A stretch of 64,000 bases of DNA, taken from the NCBI RefSeq assembly GCF_020907985.1, contig NZ_JAJJPA010000006.1, positions 1 through 64,000 on the forward strand, written 5' to 3'. This DNA is from Kitasatospora humi. Its GTDB lineage: Bacteria > Actinomycetota > Actinomycetes > Streptomycetales > Streptomycetaceae. Shown one piece after another: positions 45,435-53,532 of this stretch (its first letter is position 1; every line of letters begins with the position of its first letter). The position numbers and the translations under genes are program-made. Below the pieces are notes generated by a model, which saw only the letters and a list, made by a program, of their open reading frames with translations, had not been told where the DNA came from and did no database searches.

Positions 45435-46739
45435 ATGAGCGGAGAACAGGAATTCGGGGCCCCCACCCCGCCCGGCGGTTCGGGCAGCGGTGGTCACATC
45501 GGTCCGGCCGGCGGTTGGGGGCCGCCCCCGGCCCCGGGGACGTGGACCTCGGGGGCGCCCCCGACCCAGCCGTACGGCTCGGCACCACCGCCCATGCCCC
45601 CGTACCCGCCGGGTCCGGTGCCTCCCGGTCACGGTCCCGCCCCGGTCCCGCCCCGGCGGCACCGGGTCCGCCGGTACCTGGTGACGCTCGCGGTGGCGGC
45701 GGTGGCCGCGGCGGTGGGGATCGGGGTCAGCCGGGCGTACCTGCAGCCCCAGTCGCCGTCCGGTCCGGTGGCACCGTCCGGCAGCGGCGTCACCGGAAGC
45801 ACGGATGTGTCCGCCAAGGTCGATCCCACTCTGGTGACCATCAACACCACGCTCGGCTACCAGGGCGCCCGCGCCGCCGGCACCGGGATCGTCGTCAGCT
45901 CGAACGGTGAGATCCTCACGAACAACCACGTGATCGACGGCGCCACATCGGTCTCCGCGACCGACGTCGGAAACGGCCGCACGTACACGGCGACCGTCGT
46001 CGGCTACGACCACGCCGGCGACCTGGCGGTGCTGCAACTGCAGAACGCCTCCGGACTGGCGACCGCCAAGCTGGGCGACTCCTCGAAGGTGGCGGTCGGC
46101 GAAGCGGTGACCGCCATCGGCAACGCCGGCGGGACCGGCACCCCGACCACGGCCAGCGGCGACGTGATCGGGCTCGACCAGTCCATCATCGCGAACGACC
46201 CCGGCAGCGGAACGGCCGAGCAGCTGACCGGGATGATCCAGGTGGACGCGAACGTGCAGGCCGGCGACTCGGGCGGCTCGCTGGTGGACTCCAGCGGCGC
46301 GGTGATCGGCATCGACACGGCCGGAACCGAAAGCAACGGCGGGGGCGGGCAGCGGCAAGCGGCGTCTCAGGGGTTCGCCATCCCGATCAACACGGCGCTG
46401 CCGCTGGCCCGCCAGATCATGGCGGGCCAGTCCAGCACGGACATCCACATCGGGCCGACCGCCTTCCTCGGGGTGGAGGTCGCGACGACGGCGGACAGCG
46501 GCTCCGGTCCGGGCGCACTGGTAGCGAGCGTGATCCCCGGCTCGCCGGCCGCGCAGGCGGGGCTCACGCAGGGCGACGAGATCACCGCCGTCGACGGCCA
46601 GGTGGTCGACACCCCCGCGGCGCTCACCACGATCATGGCTAGTCGCACCGTCGGCTCCCAGGTGACCGTCCAGTGGACCGACGCCGACGGCGCGTCGCAC
46701 AGCGCCACCGTCACCCTGGTCAGCGGGCCCGCCGGCTGA
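45435..46739 (+). CDS. Membrane-anchored HtrA-like serine protease with PDZ domain
   Basis: Trypsin-fold quality-control protease of 434 residues on the outer face of the membrane. The cytoplasmic N-terminus (about 75 residues) is Pro/Gly-rich; one transmembrane segment follows (YLVTLAVAAVAAAVGIGV). The catalytic triad is His165 in NNHVIDG, Asp196 in HAGDLAVLQL and Ser279 in GDSGGSL. A PDZ domain forms the C-terminus (FLGVEV, GSPAAQAGLTQGDEITAVDGQVV). This is the usual streptomycete PepD/HtrA arrangement. ATG 45435 is used; the frame upstream is open but not coding-like. It is a single-gene unit with no regulator next to it. Confidence 0.95.
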   Translation: MSGEQEFGAPTPPGGSGSGGHIGPAGGWGPPPAPGTWTSGAPPTQPYGSAPPPMPPYPPGPVPPGHGPAPVPPRRHRVRRYLVTLAVAAVAAAVGIGVSRAYLQPQSPSGPVAPSGSGVTGSTDVSAKVDPTLVTINTTLGYQGARAAGTGIVVSSNGEILTNNHVIDGATSVSATDVGNGRTYTATVVGYDHAGDLAVLQLQNASGLATAKLGDSSKVAVGEAVTAIGNAGGTGTPTTASGDVIGLDQSIIANDPGSGTAEQLTGMIQVDANVQAGDSGGSLVDSSGAVIGIDTAGTESNGGGGQRQAASQGFAIPINTALPLARQIMAGQSSTDIHIGPTAFLGVEVATTADSGSGPGALVASVIPGSPAAQAGLTQGDEITAVDGQVVDTPAALTTIMASRTVGSQVTVQWTDADGASHSATVTLVSGPAG

Positions 46740-46954
46740 ACCGGACCGCGCAGCCCGGGTACTGGTGCGCTTCCGGGAGAGATGGGGTCAGCGGGGCAGG
46801 CCAGCCGTCCTGACGCGCCATCAGCTCATCGGTGGTGATGGGACATTGACGCTGATCGTCCCGCAGAATAACGCTTGGACTCCTCGGCCGCCTTCGCGGG
46901 AGACTACGGTTCCTCACTTCCTCACACGCCTCCGCACGATCACTCGGGGTTGGA

Positions 46955-48766
46955 ATGGGATCGTCTGAAGCGCGCCAGGGCTCGCCGGGCCGGACCTCGG
47001 TGCTACTCGCACTTCGTTACTACGGGCGGGAGTTAACCCGCTCGCCACGGCTGGCGCTGCCGGCCATGCTGCTGCCGGCGCTGGGCAACATCGGCATCGC
47101 CTACATCGCGCCGCTGGTCGTCGCCAAGCTCGTCGGTCGCATCGCCGCCGACGCGCGGGTCGACAGCGGCAGCACGCTGCCCTACGTGCTGGCCTTCGCC
47201 AGTGTCCTGCTGGCTGCGGAGGCGCTGTGGCGCATCGGCCTGCACTGCATGAACCGCCTCGAAGCCCGCGGCATCGAGCACTTGTACGTGGTCGGGATGG
47301 ACGAACTGTTCGCCAAGGACTCCGCGTTCTTCCACGACAACTTCGCCGGATCGCTGACCAAACGGGTCCTGAGCTTCGCCTCGCGCTTCGAGGAGTTCGT
47401 GGACACCCTGACGTTCTCGGTGGTGGCCAACTTCGTGCCGCTGTTGTTCGGGTCGGTGGTGCTGTGGCACTACCAACCACTGCTGGTGGTCGGGCTGTTG
47501 GCGATGATCGCGGTGACGGCGGGGTGCGTGGCGCCCCTCATCCGGCGCCGCCAGCGGCTGGTCGACCAGCGCGAGGAGGCGTTCGCCCGGGTGTCGGGTC
47601 ACGTCGCCGACGTCCTGATGAACATGGACACCGTCCGGTCGTTCGCCGCCGAGGAGCGCGAGGCCGCCGAACACCGGTCCCGCGTAGCGCAGTTGCGCCG
47701 GCTGGCGGTGCGCTCCTGGGACTACGGCAACCTGCGCATCGACACGCTGGTCGCGCCGATGTCCGTGCTGACGAACGCGCTGGGCCTGCTGCTCGCGGTG
47801 ACTCTCGGCGGGGGCAGGCACGGCGTGGAGGCGGTGATGGTCGCCTTCACGTACTACAGCAGCGCGACGCGGATCATGTTCGAGTTCAACCAGATCTACC
47901 GACGGTTGGAGAGCTCGATGACGGAGGCCGCGCAGTTCACCGAGTTGCTGATGGAGCCACCGACCGTGCTCGATCCGGCTTCGCCGGAGCCGCTGCGGCT
48001 CCGGGCCGCCGATGTCCGGTTCGAGCGGGTGACCTTCGCCCACGCCGGCGCCGAGCCGATCTTCGAGGGCCTCGACCTGGCCGTACCGAGCGGAGCGAAG
48101 ATCGGCCTCGTCGGACGGTCCGGCGGAGGCAAGACCACGCTCACCCGGCTGCTGCTGCGGATGACGGACCTCGACACCGGGCGGATCCTGATCGGTGGTC
48201 AGGACATCAGCAGGCTGCGCCAGACCGACCTGCGCGGCCTGATCGCCTACGTGCCGCAGGACCCGGCGATGTTCCACCGGACACTGCGCGAGAACATCGC
48301 GTTCGCCCGACCGGGCGCCACCGACGCCGAGATCCGCCGCGCGGCCGAGGCAGCACACGTCAGCGAGTTCGCCGACGCACTGCCGGACGGCTTCGACACC
48401 ATGGTGGGCGAGCGCGGCGTCAAGCTCTCCGGCGGACAGCGCCAACGGGTCGCGCTGGCTCGCGCGATCCTGCGCGACGCACCCATCCTGCTGCTGGACG
48501 AGGCGACCAGCGCCTTGGACTCCGAGAGCGAGATCCTGGTCCAGGAGGCCCTGTGGCGACTCATGGAGGGGCGCACGGCCCTCGTGGTGGCGCACCGGCT
48601 GAGCACCGTCGCCAAGATGGACCGGCTCGTCGTCCTCGACCGCGGCCGGATCCTCGAACAAGGCACCCACCAGGAGCTGCTCACCGCGGACGGCGCCTAC
48701 GCCAGGTTGTGGCAGCACCAGTCGGGCGGCTTCCTCGACGACACGGCGGGGAGGGCCTCGCGGTAG
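46955..48766 (+). CDS. ABC exporter half-transporter (permease-ATPase fusion)
   Basis: Type IV ABC exporter subunit of 603 residues that would act as a homodimer or with a partner not found here. The N-terminal 320 residues hold about six membrane helices of an exporter transmembrane domain, including an EERE-containing coupling stretch (VRSFAAEEREA). The nucleotide-binding domain has Walker A GRSGGGKTT, Q-loop PQDPAMF, signature LSGGQRQR, Walker B ILLLDEATSALD and H-loop VVAHRLSTV. All catalytic residues are present. ATG 46955 follows GGGGTTGGA. Substrate unknown; it could serve drug or lipid export. Confidence 0.95.
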   Translation: MGSSEARQGSPGRTSVLLALRYYGRELTRSPRLALPAMLLPALGNIGIAYIAPLVVAKLVGRIAADARVDSGSTLPYVLAFASVLLAAEALWRIGLHCMNRLEARGIEHLYVVGMDELFAKDSAFFHDNFAGSLTKRVLSFASRFEEFVDTLTFSVVANFVPLLFGSVVLWHYQPLLVVGLLAMIAVTAGCVAPLIRRRQRLVDQREEAFARVSGHVADVLMNMDTVRSFAAEEREAAEHRSRVAQLRRLAVRSWDYGNLRIDTLVAPMSVLTNALGLLLAVTLGGGRHGVEAVMVAFTYYSSATRIMFEFNQIYRRLESSMTEAAQFTELLMEPPTVLDPASPEPLRLRAADVRFERVTFAHAGAEPIFEGLDLAVPSGAKIGLVGRSGGGKTTLTRLLLRMTDLDTGRILIGGQDISRLRQTDLRGLIAYVPQDPAMFHRTLRENIAFARPGATDAEIRRAAEAAHVSEFADALPDGFDTMVGERGVKLSGGQRQRVALARAILRDAPILLLDEATSALDSESEILVQEALWRLMEGRTALVVAHRLSTVAKMDRLVVLDRGRILEQGTHQELLTADGAYARLWQHQSGGFLDDTAGRASR

Positions 48767-48889
48767 CGGGCGGGCTGCTGGTCGCGGGCGGCACTCTCGG
48801 CGCTCGCCACCTGCCCAGCAGCGGAACGGACGCCGCGTCAGCTGACGCGGTCTCGCCGGCTGCGGAGCATGCGGTTAGGTTGGCCGCTT

Positions 48890-49759
48890 GTGACTGCTCT
48901 TCGTATCGGTGTGATGTATGACCGCTCCTGGGACCCGGCCGGGCTGCCCGGGTTCGCGCGGGAAGTCGAGGCCCTGGGCGTGGACGACCTGTGGGTGGTC
49001 GAGGACCTGGGGTGGAACGGCGGGATCTCGGCGGCGGCGGTCGCCCTCGGCGCGACGGAGCGGCTTCGCGTGGGCATCGGGATAGCGCCCGCGCCCCTGC
49101 GCAGCCCCGCGCTGCTGGCGATGGAGGTGGCGACCCTGGCCAGGGTCTTCCCCGGCCGGCTGGTGGCCGGAATCGGCCACGGCGTGCGGGAGTGGATGCG
49201 GCAGGTCGGTGTCGCCCCGCGGTCGCCGCTGGCCCTGCTGGAGGAGACCCTGACCGCGGTGCGCGGCCTGCTGCGCGGCGAGCGCGTCACCGTGGACGGG
49301 CGCGAACTGCGCCTCGATTCGGTGGAGTTGGTTCACCCGCCGGCGAAGGACGCGGTGCCACCGGTGATCGCGGGCGTCGTCTCACCCAAATCCCTGGAGC
49401 TGGCCGGCCGTGCCGCGCAGGGCACGCTCGTGGCCGAGGGCCACGGCCCGGAGGACCTGCGGGCGGTCCGCGCGGCCGCGGAGCGGGGCGGCGCGGGCGC
49501 GGACTACACCATCACCGCGTTCACCTACCTGGGCGTGGGGGACGCGGCGGCGCCGGCCCTGCGGGACTCCGTCGCAGGGCACGCGCAGTGGCTGGGACGC
49601 GATGAGGCGCACACGTTCGCGGCCGGGGGCACGGCGGCCGAGGCCGCGGCGGCACTCGACGCTCTCGGGGCCGCGGGCGCGCAGACGGTGGTGGTCCGGA
49701 TCTGCGGCCCGGAGCCGGTCACCCAGTTGCGCGAGGTGCTGGCAGCGCTCGGCCGCTGA
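48890..49759 (+). CDS. LLM-class F420-dependent oxidoreductase
   Basis: Second luciferase-like oxidoreductase in the window, 289 residues. Blocks include LRIGVMYDRSWDPAGLPGFARE, VDDLWVVEDLGWNGGI, ERLRVGIGIAPAPLRSPALLAMEVATLARVFPGRLVAGIGHG and PPVIAGVVSPKSLELAG, typical of F420-dependent LLM proteins. GTG 48890 (VTALRIGVMYD) is the best start; ATG 48869 is in frame upstream but adds non-homologous residues. It follows the ABC exporter gene after 123 bases on the same strand. It ends at a shared hairpin with the cold-shock gene. Confidence 0.9.
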   Translation: MTALRIGVMYDRSWDPAGLPGFAREVEALGVDDLWVVEDLGWNGGISAAAVALGATERLRVGIGIAPAPLRSPALLAMEVATLARVFPGRLVAGIGHGVREWMRQVGVAPRSPLALLEETLTAVRGLLRGERVTVDGRELRLDSVELVHPPAKDAVPPVIAGVVSPKSLELAGRAAQGTLVAEGHGPEDLRAVRAAAERGGAGADYTITAFTYLGVGDAAAPALRDSVAGHAQWLGRDEAHTFAAGGTAAEAAAALDALGAAGAQTVVVRICGPEPVTQLREVLAALGR

Positions 49760-49816
49760 CGGGCGTGGCAGCGCCCTTGGAGTGCGGGGCTCCAAACGAC
49801 GTGCAGCACTCCTACC

Positions 49817-49857
49817 CACGGGTGGTTCCCCGGCCTTCGGTCGGGGGACCACCCGTG
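49817..49857. terminator. Bidirectional hairpin terminator
   Basis: 19-bp stem (CACGGGTGGTTCCCCGGCC with GGTCGGGGGACCACCCGTG, two G-U pairs) and loop TTC, between the convergent LLM and cold-shock genes. Confidence 0.85.
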
Positions 49858-49871
49858 CCACACGTCCTTCA

Positions 49872-50084
49872 CTACTCCTCCACGCGGACCTTGTCGGCCT
49901 GCATTCCCTTCTGGCCTTGCACGGCTTCGAAAGAGACTTTCTGGCCCTCCACCAAGGATTTGAAGCCACTTCCTTCGATCGCCCTGAAGTGCACGAACAG
50001 GTCAGGGCCGGATTCCGGAGAGATGAAGCCGTAACCCTTCTCATCGTTGAACCACTTCACCGTGCCGTTCTGCCGCTCGGCCAT
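49872..50084 (-). CDS. Cold-shock protein (CspA family)
   Basis: Small RNA/ssDNA-binding OB-fold protein of 70 residues that acts as an RNA chaperone. It starts [17 protein letters not shown] and has both RNP motifs, KGYGFISP (RNP1) and LFVHFRAI (RNP2), with [17 protein letters not shown] after them, the normal full length. The ATG at 50084 has a strong AGGAGGAG site. A 437-base non-coding stretch lies upstream, which may include a long leader as is common for csp genes, though I cannot define its end. Confidence 0.97.
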   Translation of the reverse strand: MAERQNGTVKWFNDEKGYGFISPESGPDLFVHFRAIEGSGFKSLVEGQKVSFEAVQGQKGMQADKVRVEE

Positions 50085-50521
50085 GTCTCCTCCTGATCGC
50101 ACTCGGTTGCGCCGACTGCCGTGATCATCTCACGCAGTGCAGTGGAGACGGCACAATGAGCAGTCGGACTGGGTGTCAGAACCGTTCCGGTCAACGCCTG
50201 TCCGTCGCAGGTGCCGGTGCCGGTGCCGGTGCCGGTCGAGCAGGTGACTCCCCCCATGAATTCCCGGTCGCCGGCACTCCGTCACACCTGCGGCGGCCCC
50301 TGGTCAGGGCGTGCTCCCGGCCGCACCAGGCCATTCATGTGCCAATCATGTGTTATCGGCGTGTTGCCCGAGGCTCCTGCCGCTCCTAGGGTCTCCCGCA
50401 TTGGACGGCCGATGGGAACCGGTCGTGCTCCAAGGCCCCCGCTCCGGTACCCCCACGCCCGCCCGACACGCGTCTGCGCGTCATCGCGTCAACCCTCGCC
50501 CCCACCCAGAGGACCTCGCAC
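50085..50521. other. Divergent intergenic region
   Basis: 437 bases between the cold-shock gene (-) and the secreted lectin-hydrolase gene (+). It includes a short hexamer repeat (GGTGCC, 4.5 copies, 50210-50236). No gene seen. Confidence 0.5.
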
Positions 50522-53347
50522 ATGCGATCTAGAACCCTGTTGCGGCCACGGGCCGTACTCGCGGCGCTGGCGCCGCTGGCCCTGGCGGTCGCCACCCTCG
50601 GTACGGGGGCGGCCTTGCCCGCTCGCGCGGCGACACCGGCGTACACCATCACGACCGGCGCCACCGGCGGTTACGGCTACGCCGACGACACACCGGCGTA
50701 CCCCTTCATCGACAGTGACGGCACGTTCTACTTCCAGTCCTCGCACTCGCTGTACGGCGGCAGCGACACCCGCGCCTGGCAGTTCTGGACCGGGACGGAC
50801 ATCGACACGGGCGTCACCAAGGCCGCGATCTCCTCGGCCCCCGACAACGCGAACACCACGGTCCGCTGCAACAACAGCCCGACCGGGCAGAGCGCCACCA
50901 ACGACCCCAAGGGCTCCCCGACTTCGGGGTACGCGGAGCGCAACTACTGCGACCTGATCGGCGTGTGGGTCGACCCGGACAGCGGCACCTGGTACGGCGC
51001 GGTGCACAACGAGTTCACCCCCTCCCCGTTCCACGACGGCCTGCACTACGACAGCATCGACTACGCGCAGTCCACCGACCACGGCAACACGTGGACCATC
51101 GTCAACCACATCATCACCTCGCCGTTCAGCACCCTGCGCGAGAACGACCAGAACTGGACGATGGACTCCGGCGGCACCGTCCACGTGGGCAGCCACTGCC
51201 TCAACATCTCCGGGGGCGCCACCACCGCCGGCACCGCGGTCACCGTGAGCGGCTGCAACGCAACCGCCGCCCAGCAGTGGACCGCCACCGGCGGCACCCT
51301 GGTCAACCCGGCCTCCCACCTGTGCGCGACCGCCTCCGCCACCACCGACGGCAGCACCTTCACCCTCCAGAACTGCGGCGCCACCCCGGCGCAGCAGGCG
51401 TTCACCACCCCGGCCGCCGGGGCCACCGGGCAGATCCACCTGACGGGTGCGTCCACCAGCTGCCTCGACGGCTCCACCGTGCTGCAGTTGGCTGCCTGCG
51501 ACGATCCCGCGCAGGACGGTCGCCGGCAGTTCCCGAACCAGACGTACTACTACGGTGACGGGGACCCGAAGCTGTTCGTGGACTACGCCTCCGGGTACTT
51601 CTACCTCTACTACGACACGCAGATCCTGAACCAGGCGGGCGGTGGCCGGGTCGACCTCGGTCATGTGGCGCGGGCGCCGATCTCCGGCAAGATGGCGCCG
51701 TCCTCGTGGCACAAGTGGTACGGCGGCACGTGGACCGAGCCGGGCACCGGGGGCAGGGAGGCCGACCTGGTGGCCTCCGACGCGACCAACCCGAGCGGCT
51801 ACCTGGACGACGCCTACGACCCCGCCAACCCCGGCACCACCGCGCAGCAGCTGGCCGCCGGTCAACTGCCCAGCGCCGCGCCGCTGGCCTGGCTGGACGT
51901 GGCCTACGACGCCTACCTGGGCGAGTACATCAGCATGGCCCGGGCCGAGAACCCCACCACGTCCACCCCGCTGCACGTCTACGCCACCGCCGACCTGTCC
52001 ACCCAGAAGTGGACCGACATCGGCACGGTCGGCAACCCCAGCGGTGGCGCCTGGTACCGCTCCCTGCTGGACGGCACCAGCAAGACCGCCAACGGCCTGG
52101 TGGGCAAGACCTTCCGCGACTACTGCATGTACAGCTGCACGCCGACCAGCGGCACCGAGTGGGTCGACACCACGATCGACACCGACTCGGCCAACCTGCC
52201 CGTCCCGCCGGTCAGTTCCGGCATCCCGTACCAGATCGCCGCCGGCGACGGCCAGTTCCTGGTCCAATCCGGGAACCAGCTGACCACCAAGCACCGGAGC
52301 AGCGACACCTCCGCGTCGCACGGTTGGACGTTCACCCCCACCGGTGACGGCTTCTTCACCATCGCCAACGCCGAATCCGGCCGGCACATCGGCGTCGACG
52401 ACAGCACCGACTCCGGTCGTGCCTGGGGCGCCCAGCTCACCCTGGGCACCGGCACCAGCGTCGGCTACCAGTGGTTCCTGCAGCGCGTCAACGACGCCAC
52501 CATGCCGGCCGACAGCTACCGGCTGGTCAACCGCTACAGCGGCCAGGCCCTGAGCCTGACCGCGGACACCGGCGCCGCCACCGCACCCCAGCGCGACTGG
52601 GCCAACACCGGCACCTTGGGCGACACCCACGCGGTCGGCGCCCAGACCCTCACCTTCCCGGCCAGCTCGGCCCACGCGGTCACGGTGACCAACCCCGGCA
52701 CCCAGCACTCGGCGCTGAACACCGCGATCGCTCCGCTGCAGCTCACCGCCACGGACTCGATCGCCGGCGAGACCTACACCTACCAAGCCACCGGCCTCCC
52801 GGCGGGCCTGTCGATCAGCCGCAGGGGCGCCATCACCGGCACGCCCACCACGACCGGCAGTTCCACGGTGACCGTCACCGCGACCGACCGGACCAAGGCG
52901 ACCGGAACGACGACGTTCACCTGGACCGTCGGCTCGCCCAACCTCATCCCCGCCGGGAACTTCGAGTCCGGCGGCCTGGCCGGCTGGACGACCCACAACG
53001 CCGGCGTCGTCACCGACCCTTCGGCCCACGGCCCCACCCACGACCTCCAACTGAAGTCGGGGGCCGGTGATTACGCGACCATGGAGTACACCGTCACCGG
53101 GCTGTCGCCGAACACCACCTACACCTACTCCGGCTGGGTCCGCGCCGATTCCGGCAGCTCCACCAGCTTCGGCGTGAAGAACTACGGAGGCGCCCAGGTG
53201 ACCGCCCACACCTCGGCCACCGGCTGGACCCCGGTGTCGGACACCTTCACCACCGGCGCCACCAGCACCTCCGCCACGGTGTTCTGCTACCTGCCGTCCG
53301 CGTCGGCCACCTCCACCGTCGATGACCTGAGCCTCACCGACGGCTGA
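50522..53347 (+). CDS. Secreted multidomain carbohydrate-active protein with ricin-type lectin and putative Ig domain
   Basis: Extracellular protein of 941 residues. A signal peptide (MRSRTLLRPRAVLAALAPLAL, cut near ALPARAA) is followed by a propeller-like region with IDSDGTFYFQSSHSLYGG, IGVWVDPDSGTWYGAVHNEF and YAQSTDHGNTWTIVNH (Asp-box-like S/T-x-D-x-G-x-T-W). A ricin-type lectin segment (HCLNISGG, QQWTATGG) is inserted at about 225-330, the propeller resumes with DPKLFVDYASGYFYLYYD, then come a second lectin-like part (about 565-710), a putative Ig domain (about 720-800, LPAGLSISRRGAITGTP) and a C-terminal carbohydrate-binding-like beta domain. The enzymatic activity cannot be named. ATG 50522. 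Confidence 0.85.
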   Translation: MRSRTLLRPRAVLAALAPLALAVATLGTGAALPARAATPAYTITTGATGGYGYADDTPAYPFIDSDGTFYFQSSHSLYGGSDTRAWQFWTGTDIDTGVTKAAISSAPDNANTTVRCNNSPTGQSATNDPKGSPTSGYAERNYCDLIGVWVDPDSGTWYGAVHNEFTPSPFHDGLHYDSIDYAQSTDHGNTWTIVNHIITSPFSTLRENDQNWTMDSGGTVHVGSHCLNISGGATTAGTAVTVSGCNATAAQQWTATGGTLVNPASHLCATASATTDGSTFTLQNCGATPAQQAFTTPAAGATGQIHLTGASTSCLDGSTVLQLAACDDPAQDGRRQFPNQTYYYGDGDPKLFVDYASGYFYLYYDTQILNQAGGGRVDLGHVARAPISGKMAPSSWHKWYGGTWTEPGTGGREADLVASDATNPSGYLDDAYDPANPGTTAQQLAAGQLPSAAPLAWLDVAYDAYLGEYISMARAENPTTSTPLHVYATADLSTQKWTDIGTVGNPSGGAWYRSLLDGTSKTANGLVGKTFRDYCMYSCTPTSGTEWVDTTIDTDSANLPVPPVSSGIPYQIAAGDGQFLVQSGNQLTTKHRSSDTSASHGWTFTPTGDGFFTIANAESGRHIGVDDSTDSGRAWGAQLTLGTGTSVGYQWFLQRVNDATMPADSYRLVNRYSGQALSLTADTGAATAPQRDWANTGTLGDTHAVGAQTLTFPASSAHAVTVTNPGTQHSALNTAIAPLQLTATDSIAGETYTYQATGLPAGLSISRRGAITGTPTTTGSSTVTVTATDRTKATGTTTFTWTVGSPNLIPAGNFESGGLAGWTTHNAGVVTDPSAHGPTHDLQLKSGAGDYATMEYTVTGLSPNTTYTYSGWVRADSGSSTSFGVKNYGGAQVTAHTSATGWTPVSDTFTTGATSTSATVFCYLPSASATSTVDDLSLTDG

Positions 53348-53369
53348 CCGACCACCCCGCCCCCAAGAG

Positions 53370-53409
53370 GTCCTGAGGCCCGCGGCGCCCTGCGCGCGGG
53401 CCTCAGGAC
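53370..53409 (+). terminator. Hairpin terminator
   Basis: Perfect 15-bp stem GTCCTGAGGCCCGCG / CGCGGGCCTCAGGAC with a 10-base loop, just after the secreted protein gene. Confidence 0.85.
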
Positions 53410-53532
53410 GACCCATCGGCCCGGGCCGCCCGCGCGAGCGCCCGCTCGGCCGGCGACCCGGATTCGGCCACCCACCGGAGCCTTGGTCGGCCTCCGCCGG
53501 GGCCGGCTCTCCCCAGAGGAAGTGGAGCCCTC

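Noticed and set aside
42513..46739. Biosynthetic gene cluster
   Set aside because: Only two tailoring-type genes, with no synthase, precursor peptide or pathway regulator nearby.
50210..50236. GGTGCC hexamer repeat
   Set aside because: Only 4.5 copies in non-coding DNA; likely chance slippage.
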